DNA of 33,337 bases from Minisyncoccota bacterium (GTDB lineage: Bacteria; Patescibacteriota; Minisyncoccia; Phycocordibacterales; UBA9973): assembly GCA_016649835.1 (NCBI GenBank), contig JAENWX010000004.1:1-33337 (forward strand), given 5' to 3'. Position numbers and translations under genes: made by a program. Shown here piece after piece: positions 16,321 to 24,274 of the stretch. The first letter of the stretch is position 1; each line of letters opens with the position of its first letter. The notes beneath the pieces are model-generated. The model was not told where the DNA came from, did no database searches, and worked only from the letters and a program-made list of their open reading frames with translations.

Positions 16321-18129
16321 TTACTTTTTTGCAACTACTTTAGTTTTTGATCTGTTCATTTCTGTTAGCTGCTTTTTTCTTAAACGAACACTTTTGGGTG
16401 TAATTTCTAGATATTCATCATCAGCCATTATTTCTAAACCTCTTTCAATAGATAGTTTATAAGGGGGTTTTACATTCACAGCTTCGTCTGTACCAGATGA
16501 ACGCATATTGGAAAGTTGTTTACCTTTTGTAGGATTAACTGCCATTTCTTCACCCTTTGTTACATTACCAATAACCATACCTTCATATACTTCATCTCCG
16601 TGTTCTACATATAATATACCTCTTTCTTGAAGTGTCCAAAGTGAAAATGCTACAACCTTACCTGTAACCATAGATGTCATAGAACCTACATCACGTTTCT
16701 TTATTTCTCCAGCATATTCCTTGAATCCAATAAAACGAGAAGCTAGTATTCCTTCACCTTTTGTGTCTACAACGAATTGTCCACGATATCCAAGAATTCC
16801 TCTTGTTGGTATTTCTAGTAGCATACGAACTATTCCTTCTTTCTCGTGCATATTAGTTATGATACCTTTACGAGCTGTAAGTTTTTCAATAACAGCACCG
16901 GAAAATTCATTACGGACATCAATAGTTACTTCTTCGTATGGTTCCAACTTTTTACCATTTTCTTCTTTTATAATTACATGTGGTTGTGACACTTGAAGCT
17001 CGTATCCTTCACGACGCATATTTTCAAGCAAGATAGCAATGTGAAGTTCACCACGTCCATAGACGAGATATCCCTCTTGAACTTCTTCTTCGTCAGAACC
17101 GTCAAAATTTATTTTTAGTCCAACGTTTATTTCAAGTTCTTTTTCTAAACGCTCTCTTATTTGTCTACTTGTTACATACTTTCCTTCACGTCCACAAAAA
17201 GGAGAATCATTCACTATGAAGTTAAGAGAAATTGTTGGTTCGTCGATAGCAATAGATGCTAGTGCCTCCGTTTCAGCATCTGTACAAAAAGTTTCTCCTA
17301 TAAATACATCCGGAATTCCTGCAACCATAACGATGTCTCCAGTATTTAATGTATCTACTTCTTTTCTATTTATACCTTCAAAAGTAAACATTTTAGTAAT
17401 TTTAGAATTACGAGAATTACCGTTTGAATCCTTCACTATTATAGGAGAACCTGTTTTAATAGACCCAGCATATGCACGAACAATAGCTAGACGTCCTAAA
17501 AAGTTATCATAACCCAGGTTGAAAACTTGAGCTTGAAAAGGTTTTTCTTTATTTACAGAAGCTTCTTTAACTTCAGCAAGAATAAGATCAAACAAAGGAG
17601 TCAAATCTTTTGAATCATCGTCAATATGTACTTTAGCTATACCTTGTCTACCGATTGCATATAAATATTTGAAATCTATCTGTTCTTCTGTTGCGCCAAG
17701 TTCCAAAAAAAGTTCAAGAATTTCATCATGAACTCTATCGGGATTCGCTGCTGGTTTGTCGATTTTGTTTATTATAACTATTGGCTTAAGACCAAGCTCA
17801 AGTGACTTTTTCAATACGAAACGAGTTTGAGGCATAGGGCCTTCTTGCGCATCTACAAGTAGAAGCACAGAGTCAATAGCACGAAGAACACGTTCAACTT
17901 CAGAACCGAAGTCCGCGTGGCCTGGAGTATCAACAATGTTTATTTTAGTGCCTTTATATATTACAGAAGTGTTTTTAGAATAAATAGTAATACCGCGCTC
18001 AAGTTCAAGAGCGTTTGAATCCATAGTTACTCCTTCCTCAACCATTCCGCATTGTTTCATCATTTGATCTGTTAGGGTCGTTTTACCATGGTCCACGTGT
18101 GCGATTATTGCGATATTTCTAATTTCCAT
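16321..18129 (-). CDS. typA: Ribosome-associated GTPase TypA/BipA
   Basis: A 602-aa translational GTPase, EF-G-like, that acts in ribosome assembly under stress. G1 is HVDHGKT (residues 11-17), G3 is DTPGH (67-71) and G4 is NKID (121-124). The EF-Tu-like domain 2, domains III and V, and the BipA-specific C-terminal domain ([19 protein letters not shown]; a later [20 protein letters not shown]) are all present. The length is normal. A 280-nt region of hairpins lies upstream and may include its leader. Confidence 0.97.
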   Translation of the reverse strand: MEIRNIAIIAHVDHGKTTLTDQMMKQCGMVEEGVTMDSNALELERGITIYSKNTSVIYKGTKINIVDTPGHADFGSEVERVLRAIDSVLLLVDAQEGPMPQTRFVLKKSLELGLKPIVIINKIDKPAANPDRVHDEILELFLELGATEEQIDFKYLYAIGRQGIAKVHIDDDSKDLTPLFDLILAEVKEASVNKEKPFQAQVFNLGYDNFLGRLAIVRAYAGSIKTGSPIIVKDSNGNSRNSKITKMFTFEGINRKEVDTLNTGDIVMVAGIPDVFIGETFCTDAETEALASIAIDEPTISLNFIVNDSPFCGREGKYVTSRQIRERLEKELEINVGLKINFDGSDEEEVQEGYLVYGRGELHIAILLENMRREGYELQVSQPHVIIKEENGKKLEPYEEVTIDVRNEFSGAVIEKLTARKGIITNMHEKEGIVRMLLEIPTRGILGYRGQFVVDTKGEGILASRFIGFKEYAGEIKKRDVGSMTSMVTGKVVAFSLWTLQERGILYVEHGDEVYEGMVIGNVTKGEEMAVNPTKGKQLSNMRSSGTDEAVNVKPPYKLSIERGLEIMADDEYLEITPKSVRLRKKQLTEMNRSKTKVVAKK

Positions 18130-18189
18130 ATAATATTTTTTTTACTAATAATTAAATAATTTAAATTTTCTCTTTCATAAAGAAAAAAA

Positions 18190-18241
18190 ATATCCGCCTG
18201 AGCGGACCAGTGCTAAACTGGAAATCGCCATAAGCGAATAT
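18190..18241 (-). other. Three-arm hairpin structure upstream of typA
   Basis: Stems tccgc/gcgga (18193-18206), ccagt/actgg (18207-18221) and tcgc/gcga (18225-18237), closed by a 3-4 bp stem (atat/atat). On the minus strand the last arm runs into TATTTTTTTT, so it could terminate the upstream transcript or attenuate typA. Not a tRNA: the arms and total length are too short. Confidence 0.5.
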
Positions 18242-18257
18242 CACAACATCATATCAT

Positions 18258-18280
18258 ATATTTTACAAAATGTAAAATAT
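18258..18280. other. AT-rich palindrome
   Basis: Ten-bp arms atattttaca/tgtaaaatat with a 3-nt loop lie between the typA leader structure and the larger hairpin. Such DNA extrudes easily; no function is evident. Confidence 0.4.
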
Positions 18281-18293
18281 AGGAATTGGTACA

Positions 18294-18350
18294 TTCAACA
18301 TTGAAGTGCACCACTTTCATTATATCGAAGTGGTGCACTTACTTGTTGAA
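18294..18350. repeat. Long solo hairpin
   Basis: An inner perfect 13-bp stem (18304-18316 with 18328-18340) and an outer 7-bp stem ttcaaca/tgttgaa are separated by a 3x3 internal loop; the terminal loop is 11 nt. It lacks a T tract and is not near a start codon, so it resembles a solo copy of the kind of palindrome that bounds the Cas2-like genes, though without sequence identity to them. Confidence 0.5.
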
Positions 18351-18409
18351 CTTACAAATAATATAAGAGCTAAGTAGATACTGGTATAAGTCTAAACGAT
18401 TCAAAACAA

Positions 18410-18655
18410 CTATTTAGCCTTCAAAATGTATTTATTTACCTTATCTATAACTTCATTTATAGGGTGTTGAATCTTGGTCATATAGTCAACAACGCCCAAA
18501 CTCAAAGCTCTTTTTATTTTTTCATTTTCGTTTAAATTATATAGCATAATAACAGGAATGTTTTTCAATTTCTCATCATCTTTTAATTGAGCCAAAACCT
18601 CTAAACCATCAATTTTAGGTAAAATTATATCTAAAAGAATTAGGTCTGGTTTAAA
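18410..18655 (-). pseudogene. Truncated response-regulator receiver domain
   Basis: The open frame runs from just after a TAA at 18656 to 18410. It encodes KPDLILLDIILPKIDGLEVL, with the phosphoacceptor Asp, then IPVIMLYNL and the ending VDYMTKIQHPINEVIDKVNK. The first roughly 45 residues of a receiver, with the acidic pair, are missing. It has no good start before the TTG at 18595, which lies after the phosphorylation site. It overlaps the end of the PAS gene in another frame. A deletion joining two signalling genes would explain this. Confidence 0.7.
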
Positions 18656-19482
18656 TTATTTAACCAAACTAATACTCTATATCCCACAAATTTACCAGCG
18701 TCATTTTGCCGAGGAGTAAAACATATTTCATCGTATTTGATTTTATTATTAAAACCATTTTCTGTTTGACCCTTAATACGATAAGACTCTTCTTTTTCTG
18801 AAAAATTACCAAAGGCTTTTTTACTTTCTATTCTTCTTTCTTCGGGTACATAATCAAAATAACTTTTACCTATAAATGAATCTTGACTAACTCCTAATAT
18901 TTTTTCTGCTGATGGAGAAACATATTGTATTATTCCATTTTTATCTATATCAAAACAAAAATCACAAGATGATTCTAATTCTTCACTTGTATTATCTTTT
19001 ATAATTTTACTTTCAATAATATATTTTTTTAATTCTGCCGCAAGTAAAACATACCTCTCTTTATTTGTAGGTTGATATAATCTAATAGTTATAGTAACAG
19101 GAATTTCACGACCACTTTTATTTTTGTGTGTGGTATTAAATTTAAAATAATTATCTTGATTTAAAACAGAATTAGAATTTAAAAACATTTTAGTTATTTC
19201 TGGGGATATAACTGGACTCAGTTTAATGTAATTTAAACCAATTAATTCTTCGTGTGAATAGCCTAAAATAAGAGAAGCTGAATTACTAATGTTACTTATT
19301 ACTCCCTTATTATTAATAATAAGTAAATAATGATTTTCATCATCCGCAAGTTTTATATTTCCGATTTTATTAATATAACCACATTTTTTACATTTTATTT
19401 CTAATTGCCCATCAAAAAATATTCCTTTTAGTAAAAGTTTTCCACAACTGCATCTTTGCTCGTTTAAAAATAGTGTATCCAT
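18640..19482 (-). CDS. Com-like zinc ribbon plus two PAS domains
   Basis: A 280-aa sensor-type protein without an output domain. Residues 8-40 form a Com-like zinc ribbon (C11, C13, C31, C34). PAS 1 spans about residues 48-155 (GYSHEELIGLNYIKLSP) and PAS 2 about 168-278 (FCFDIDKNGIIQYVSPSAEK, GKSYFDYVPEERR). No membrane segment, histidine kinase or cyclase domain is present. It ends in frame-shifted overlap with the receiver remnant, suggesting the kinase part was lost. Whether it still works is unknown. Confidence 0.75.
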   Translation of the reverse strand: MDTLFLNEQRCSCGKLLLKGIFFDGQLEIKCKKCGYINKIGNIKLADDENHYLLIINNKGVISNISNSASLILGYSHEELIGLNYIKLSPVISPEITKMFLNSNSVLNQDNYFKFNTTHKNKSGREIPVTITIRLYQPTNKERYVLLAAELKKYIIESKIIKDNTSEELESSCDFCFDIDKNGIIQYVSPSAEKILGVSQDSFIGKSYFDYVPEERRIESKKAFGNFSEKEESYRIKGQTENGFNNKIKYDEICFTPRQNDAGKFVGYRVLVWLNNLNQT

Positions 19483-19774
19483 ATATAATATATAAAAAAA
19501 ATTGAGCTTCTCGAGCCTCTAAGCTTAAAAATAAATATTTAAAACTAAATAAAAATAGTATGGAGAGAGGGAAAACTTCTAGGGTTTCATGCTCTTATAT
19601 TGTATCACTCTTTTATGAAAAATAAAGTTATCCACATATTCTATAATTACCTTTAATACATGGCTTTTAAGAGTTAACTCAATTTGATTTTTATGCCTCA
19701 TTTGTTTTATAATTATTAATGTAAATAATTAAAACTAGAGCTAGTCTCTCTAATTTAAAACTAAATTTTTTAGT
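19483..19774. other. Non-coding gap with one promoter
   Basis: No conserved gene is seen. It contains the promoter of the small ORF at 19775 and one consensus DnaA-box word, TTATCCACA, at 19628-19636. A single box with no dnaA nearby is not enough to call an origin. Confidence 0.5.
19684..19713 (+). promoter_or_regulatory. Promoter of the small rightward unit
   Basis: TTGATT (19684-19689), 18-nt spacer, TATAAT (19708-19713). It predicts a start near 19720, about 55 nt before the small ORF. Confidence 0.6.
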
Positions 19775-19942
19775 ATGAAAAATACAATTAAAAAAGGAGG
19801 CCAATTAAAAGTTAATAAAGGAAGAGTAAAAAATAACGAAATGTTTAGTGCACATAGACTTGACCCAGATGATAAAAATTTTGCAAACAAACCAGCCAAA
19901 AAGAAACTTCAAGTAAATCAAATAGCAAAAAGATATTTGTAG
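19775..19942 (+). CDS. Small basic protein of 55 aa, unknown
   Basis: ATG at 19775, TAG at 19940. The product is lysine-rich and soluble (MKNTIKKGGQLKVNKGRVKN at the start, IAKRYL at the end), and I do not recognise it. It has its own promoter and a strong terminator 2 nt after the stop, so this strand is likely transcribed. No ribosome binding site precedes the ATG, but codons 5-9 contain AAAAAAGGAGG, a Shine-Dalgarno-like word with no start codon at the right distance. A small RNA is the alternative. Confidence 0.5.
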   Translation: MKNTIKKGGQLKVNKGRVKNNEMFSAHRLDPDDKNFANKPAKKKLQVNQIAKRYL

Positions 19943-19944
19943 CT

Positions 19945-19990
19945 ATAAATCAAAAACCCCACAGGTATACCTGTGGGGTTTTTGATTTAT
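19945..19990. terminator. 46-bp perfect palindrome, bidirectional terminator
   Basis: Arms of 23 bp with no loop bases (centre ggta/tacc). The inner accccacaggt core is flanked by A and T tracts. It ends both the small rightward unit and leftward rseP. Confidence 0.92.
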
Positions 19991-20000
19991 AAAATTTATT

Positions 20001-21107
20001 TTATAGTAGCTTAACTATATCGTGATAAGTTATTACAACCATCAAAACCATTAGTAAACCAAATCCAACTAAATTCAATGTGTTTGCAACCTGTGGTTTT
20101 ATACGTGAGCCTTTTATTTTTTCAATTAAAAGGAATAGAAGTCTTCCTCCGTCTAAAGCTGGAAACGGAATAAGATTTATAACAGCGAGGTTGATAGATA
20201 TAAGAGCAGTAAATGAAAGTAAATATATAAATCCAAACTTTGCTGCGTCACCTACAACTCCCACAATACCAACAGGACCAGTAAGTGTAGACATATCACC
20301 TTGGCCAATAAGTGCGCCGTAAATTAAATTATAGAAACCTACAAGAGTAGAAACCATTATGCTTCCTGTTAATTTCAAACCTTCCCATACGGCTTGGTGT
20401 ATAGGCAGCTGTAAAGTCCCTATTGTATCCATAGAAATTCCTATCATAGCTACATCACTTTTATTATTTATTTTTGGAGTAACAATAACTTCCATAGGTT
20501 CTTGTCCTCTAATAAGTGATACTTTTATCTCTTCATTTCCATGAGATTTTACAAATGACTGTAAACTTTCTGCAGAAATCTCTGGGAATGAAAGTAATGT
20601 TGAGTCTGTAGCTGTTGCTAATGAAGCAATTTTATCCCCTGTTTTAAGGCCACCAATTTCTGCTGGTGAACTTGTTAACACGCTAGTTACCGTAAGAGCT
20701 TGGTTTTCTACAATAGAGCCAGCTGGTGCTGCCCCTAAAGAAGTTGGCAAACCTGACATAAAACCTACCGAGAGAAGTAACCATGCAACTAAAAAGTTCA
20801 TTGCTACTCCAGCAAATAAAACGGCAGCTTGTATGTAGCGAGGCTTATTAACAAAACTTCGTTTACTATCTGGGCCATTAAGAGAATCTTCGTCTGGATT
20901 TTCGCCAAAAATTTTAACATAGCCACCAAGTGGTAACAGATTAAAATTGTATGTTGTTTCTCCTATTTTTTTACCAAAAAGTTTTGGAGGAAAACCAAAT
21001 GAAAATTCGTCTACTCTAATGCCTGATTTTTTGGCAACAATAAAATGCCCAAATTCATGAGACACGACAAGAACCAACAATATTATAATGAAAATTATTA
21101 TACTCAT
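20001..21107 (-). CDS. rseP: Site-2 membrane metalloprotease RseP
   Basis: A 368-aa M50-family intramembrane zinc protease. H-E-F-G-H at residues 17-21 holds two zinc ligands, and NLIPFPALDGG at 311-321 gives the third. A PDZ domain lies between (about 125-215), with ISSPAE-type GGLKTGDKI. At least four membrane helices are visible. It probably performs regulated intramembrane proteolysis; no anti-sigma substrate is in this window. It starts 3 nt after frr ends, as one operon. Confidence 0.95.
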   Translation of the reverse strand: MSIIIFIIILLVLVVSHEFGHFIVAKKSGIRVDEFSFGFPPKLFGKKIGETTYNFNLLPLGGYVKIFGENPDEDSLNGPDSKRSFVNKPRYIQAAVLFAGVAMNFLVAWLLLSVGFMSGLPTSLGAAPAGSIVENQALTVTSVLTSSPAEIGGLKTGDKIASLATATDSTLLSFPEISAESLQSFVKSHGNEEIKVSLIRGQEPMEVIVTPKINNKSDVAMIGISMDTIGTLQLPIHQAVWEGLKLTGSIMVSTLVGFYNLIYGALIGQGDMSTLTGPVGIVGVVGDAAKFGFIYLLSFTALISINLAVINLIPFPALDGGRLLFLLIEKIKGSRIKPQVANTLNLVGFGLLMVLMVVITYHDIVKLL

Positions 21108-21110
21108 ATA

Positions 21111-21644
21111 TTAATTCATTATATCTATTTCTTTTTTATTAAAAATCGCCTCAAGTTTTTGATTGGTTTCATCAACACATTTTTGAATATCTTCTTTGCC
21201 TCGTTTTATATCATCTTCTGGTAAATCAGTGAGTTTTTCAATTTCAACTTGTCTTTCCTTTCTAACTGTAATACGAGCATCTTCAAGTTTTTCTTTTAAT
21301 ACTTTTACAAGCTTAGCGCGATTTTCTGTTGTAAGCATAGGAAAGATAACTCTAACACCATCACTATCAGATACTATAGATAGACCAAGGTCGGCCGCGG
21401 AAATAGCGTTTTCTATTTCTTTGATTTGGTTTTTGTCCCATGGTGCCACACGAAGAGTTTTTGGATCCTCTATTGTTATACCAGCTACGTTTTTTAAGGG
21501 CATGTGACTTCCATAACTTTCAATCATAACACTATCAAGCACTATAGGAGTTGCTCTCCCTGTATGCACTTGAGAATATTCTTTACTCAACCATTCCTCT
21601 GTCTTTTTTAATTCATTTTTAAAATTTTGTGTATTATATGACAT
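21111..21644 (-). CDS. frr: Ribosome recycling factor
   Basis: RRF (177 aa) splits the post-termination ribosome with EF-G. Signatures are SQVHTGRATPIVLDSVMIES, the PLKNVAGITIEDPKTLRVAP block and LTTENRAKLVKVLKEKLEDA. The ATG at 21644 is chosen: an upstream in-frame codon at 21731 would add 29 unrelated residues and begin inside the palindrome of Cas2-like unit 2. Length then agrees with the family (about 185). It forms an operon with rseP. Confidence 0.95.
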   Translation of the reverse strand: MSYNTQNFKNELKKTEEWLSKEYSQVHTGRATPIVLDSVMIESYGSHMPLKNVAGITIEDPKTLRVAPWDKNQIKEIENAISAADLGLSIVSDSDGVRVIFPMLTTENRAKLVKVLKEKLEDARITVRKERQVEIEKLTDLPEDDIKRGKEDIQKCVDETNQKLEAIFNKKEIDIMN

Positions 21645-21713
21645 ATATTTATATTCTACTATATAATCAATTTTTTCAAAAGCTCCAAGCTTAAGAGAAA
21701 ATTCAGGATAATA

Positions 21714-21755
21714 CATCCATACACATATCAACCATGGCGTATATGTGTATGAATG
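21714..21755. repeat. Left palindrome of Cas2-like unit 2
   Basis: A 15-bp stem with one mismatch (21714-21728 with 21741-21755) and a 12-nt loop caaccatggcgt. The core around the loop is identical to the copy at 22169-22208, but the outer stem bases differ while still pairing. It begins 20 nt from the gene's stop. Confidence 0.85.
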
Positions 21756-21774
21756 AGTATTAAATAATACTGTA

Positions 21775-22149
21775 TTATTTTTGAATGGGGTAAGATTTTT
21801 CTAGTTTGAATGTCTTTAAATTATCTCCTATTTTTATCTCTTTTAAATAATTTAAAAAATCTTTTGGTAAGGGAGATGGTCCAACCCATACACTTTTTTG
21901 GATCATTATATATCCAAATTTTATAAGATGACGACGAAACCAGTCCCTCTCTTTTTTCATATCTGATGGAATGTCATACATAACGAGCAAATTTTTAGGC
22001 TGATTATTTTTAAATGGAGACCCAAAGGAAATATTATAATAACTTCTTTTTCTATTATTCTTAATTCGAGATTTTTTATTATCTCCAAGTAAAAAAGTTG
22101 GAATTCCCAAACTATTTACCTTTACCCCTTTATAATAATGAGTATTCAT
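21775..22149 (-). CDS. Cas2-like protein without winged helix
   Basis: A 124-aa protein. Residues about 52-110 are Cas2-like: NLLVMYDIPSDMKKERDWFR, then GYIMIQKSVWVGPSPLPKDF. In this core 21 of 41 residues equal those of the protein at 9685-10170, including the Asp, R-D-W and M-I-Q-K-S-V-W. The N-terminal 50 residues are basic and unlike the winged helix of the other copy. The ATG at 22149 is 7 nt after the -10, so the mRNA should be leaderless. The gene sits exactly 20 nt from each flanking palindrome. Function unknown. Confidence 0.68.
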   Translation of the reverse strand: MNTHYYKGVKVNSLGIPTFLLGDNKKSRIKNNRKRSYYNISFGSPFKNNQPKNLLVMYDIPSDMKKERDWFRRHLIKFGYIMIQKSVWVGPSPLPKDFLNYLKEIKIGDNLKTFKLEKSYPIQK

Positions 22150-22156
22150 ATTTACA

Positions 22157-22185
22157 AGTATATATCCTTACATTACACATATCAA
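22157..22185 (-). promoter_or_regulatory. Promoter of Cas2-like gene 2, inside its palindrome
   Basis: Minus strand TTGATA (22180-22185), 17-nt spacer, TATACT (22157-22162). The -35 spans the loop and stem of the right palindrome, so a hairpin-binding protein could block or expose it. Confidence 0.65.
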
Positions 22186-22208
22186 CCATGGCGTATATGT
22201 GTAATGTA
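22169..22208. repeat. Right palindrome of Cas2-like unit 2
   Basis: A 14-bp perfect stem (22169-22182 with 22195-22208) with the 12-nt loop caaccatggcgt, which itself contains CCATGG. The same loop and inner stem are found at 21714-21755. Confidence 0.88.
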
Positions 22209-22317
22209 CGATGAATGGGAATTATCTATTTATATAGATATATAAATCTATATAAAATATGACAAAAAAATTCATTTAACTTGAATTTAGTTTTGGGTTT
22301 AAGTTTTGAGTTTTAAA

Positions 22318-23019
22318 TTAAATAATCAAAGATATGTGTTCTAAGATCATCTTAACCGCAGCTCCTGGTGTACTTAAATAGTCTCGACTTTTTTGCAATT
22401 CATTTAAAATAAATTTTAAATTTTCATCTTTTGTATTTTTCTTAAACTTCTCATAAATATTTTTTTCTATTTCATTTATAAATAGAGTTGCATAAAATCT
22501 CAGCTGCCCTGTATTCTCTTCACTTTTATTATTTTTTATAATTTCTGCAATTTTATTTATTCTACCGCTTGGTGATGATGAAATAAAAGACGCAACTTCT
22601 TTTTTTAATTCTAAATTAACATCTACTGATTCTTTTAGTTTAACTACATGAACCCTAGAAATAATTGTTTTTAGTAACACTGATGAATCTGGGACAATAA
22701 TAAAGAAGTGGGTGTTCGTGGCTGGCTCTTCTATTATTCTTAAAAGAGTTTGTTCGGCTTCTCTGTTGATATATTTGGTAGCGATAATACAAACTTTTTT
22801 ACCTTTAGTAATTCCGAGCTTGCTATGCCAGTCTATTATTTGCTCACTATTATCTTTTGTAAACGATTCATAAACTTGATAAAGAACATCTGGGCTTTTA
22901 CTTTCTATTTCCCCTTTTGCTTCTAAAAAACTAAGCAAAAAATCACCAGTTTTTTCAGTGTCACCTTCTATTATATAACTATGATATAAATCTTTTGGAA
23001 AATATTGTTCTAACTCCAT
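22318..23019 (-). CDS. holB: DNA polymerase III delta-prime-like subunit
   Basis: About 233 aa from the ATG at 23019 (a TTG at 23073 is less likely). The clamp-loader sensor region is clear: EAEQTLLRIIEEPATNTHFF, then LKTIISRVHVV, equivalent to the EEP and SRC motifs. A Walker A loop is not seen; delta-prime does not need ATPase activity. The protein is shorter than E. coli HolB (334 aa) and may lack the collar domain. The segment 22209-22317 before Cas2-like unit 2 holds only AT-rich hairpins. Confidence 0.72.
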   Translation of the reverse strand: MELEQYFPKDLYHSYIIEGDTEKTGDFLLSFLEAKGEIESKSPDVLYQVYESFTKDNSEQIIDWHSKLGITKGKKVCIIATKYINREAEQTLLRIIEEPATNTHFFIIVPDSSVLLKTIISRVHVVKLKESVDVNLELKKEVASFISSSPSGRINKIAEIIKNNKSEENTGQLRFYATLFINEIEKNIYEKFKKNTKDENLKFILNELQKSRDYLSTPGAAVKMILEHISLII

Positions 23020-23063
23020 ATATAAAATTCTTAATGTTTCTAGCGAAATTAAAATGTTTTTTA

Positions 23064-23103
23064 AGAGGTCCAACCTCTAGCTGGCTTCGGAGGTTGTACC
23101 TCT
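23064..23103. other. Hairpin upstream of the delta-prime gene
   Basis: A 13-bp stem with one mismatch (agaggtccaacct/aggttgtacctct) and a 14-nt loop lies just above the delta-prime start codon. It could affect its translation or end the transcript from the gene at 23198. Confidence 0.45.
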
Positions 23104-23161
23104 GTGGGCCAAAAGAATATTTTAATGTAGCTTCTTAATTTTTAGCCTGCCGGCAAGCAGG

Positions 23162-23194
23162 TTCTTAATTCTTAATTCTTAATTCTTAATTCTT
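23162..23194. repeat. Heptamer repeat, about 4.5 units
   Basis: The unit ttcttaa is repeated four times perfectly, then a partial unit. It directly follows the stop of the gene at 23198 on the minus strand. A small hairpin (gcctgc...gcaggt) precedes it at 23144. Confidence 0.85.
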
Positions 23195-23197
23195 CTA

Positions 23198-24274
23198 TCA
23201 TTGTACATTAATTGGATAAATATCAGAAAGCTCTCCTGAATAATAAAATTCATAAGCAATATCACCAAAAGTATAGTCGACATTGTTTATGTTTATAACA
23301 GAACCTCCTGTCTCAGGATTTTCTTTGGGAACTGAATAATAAAAACCAAGATTATACAAAGTCGCCAATATTTCTGGTCTTTCACTTATATCATAGCCTT
23401 GTGTTTGCCATTGAGCTATTATTTCTTTCATAAATAAACCTGTATAAAGATAGGAATAGTAGGGGTCTTTTGCGTTTGTAATTCTAGTCATTCTTTCCGA
23501 TTCAATATCTGCATTTTCAGCGTAATCCACAATATTTTCTAAATCAGGACCTAAATAAAAATGCGAATTTTTGTCTTTTAAATTAGACTCTATTATACCA
23601 ACAGTTTTAGGTTTTAAACCGGCGATTCCAAAAGAAACTTGCGACAATGAAGCTAAAATTTTTAAAGGTTCAAAATAACTTTTAAAAGATTCTCTTCTAT
23701 TGTTAAAAAATCTAAATTGCTCACCAATGATTCCACTCAATATAAGTCGTGGTGAAATATTGGCATCAGCTGCTGCCTTATTTATTACCTCTTGGTCACG
23801 AGTAAAGACTTCTTTCATCAAACTCCATTGGTCAGTGTCGGCCCAATTATATGCAGAGATAGGAATATCTAAATTTTGATATATATGTCCAGAAGTTTTA
23901 CATTTATTTATAGATAAATTATATAGGTAGTCATTTTTAAAACGCCGAGAAGCTGTTTCTACCATTTTACTTAGAAGCTCATCGCTCGCTCCGCTCGTAA
24001 GTGTTTTGTATATATTGACCGAGGTTAAAGGTGCGTATTTACTCAATACATTTATTTGGCAAATAATTTCTAAATTATTATCGGAAGTATTTTTTATAGA
24101 ATTTTTATTTTCAACATTAAAATATGAATTCCTTTCTGAGATAGAACCTTTTACATTTAACCAGCCATATTGCATCGCAACAAAGACAACAAAAAATATT
24201 ATACCTACCAAGGCAAATCCGAACAAGAATATACGAAATGTATTTCGTTTAATTTTCTTAAAATTTATAAACAT
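23198..24274 (-). CDS. Membrane-anchored lytic-transglycosylase-like protein
   Basis: A 358-aa protein with one N-terminal membrane helix (about residues 14-35) and an exported remainder. The region ISPRLILSGIIGEQFRFF, then SQVSFGIAGLKPKTVGIIES, resembles DUF1402/SLT-type lysozyme folds: a Glu in a helix followed by a G-x-x-G-L-K-P loop. PEILATLYNLGFYYSVP supports this. Its ATG overlaps the mreB stop by one base (TAATG), so the two are coupled and a cell-wall role is likely. Enzyme activity is inferred. A short GC-rich palindromic stretch encodes TSGASDEL near residue 92. Confidence 0.6.
   Translation of the reverse strand: MFINFKKIKRNTFRIFLFGFALVGIIFFVVFVAMQYGWLNVKGSISERNSYFNVENKNSIKNTSDNNLEIICQINVLSKYAPLTSVNIYKTLTSGASDELLSKMVETASRRFKNDYLYNLSINKCKTSGHIYQNLDIPISAYNWADTDQWSLMKEVFTRDQEVINKAAADANISPRLILSGIIGEQFRFFNNRRESFKSYFEPLKILASLSQVSFGIAGLKPKTVGIIESNLKDKNSHFYLGPDLENIVDYAENADIESERMTRITNAKDPYYSYLYTGLFMKEIIAQWQTQGYDISERPEILATLYNLGFYYSVPKENPETGGSVININNVDYTFGDIAYEFYYSGELSDIYPINVQ

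Noticed and set aside
18190-18241. tRNA-like cloverleaf
   Set aside because: Only about 52 nt, arms of 4-5 bp, no T-loop or CCA, and a T tract at one end fits a terminator better.
19628-19636. Replication origin suggested by TTATCCACA
   Set aside because: A single DnaA box, with no cluster, no AT-rich 13-mers and no dnaA or dnaN nearby.
21645-21731. 29-residue N-terminal extension of ribosome recycling factor
   Set aside because: It is absent from the family and begins inside the palindrome of the Cas2-like unit.
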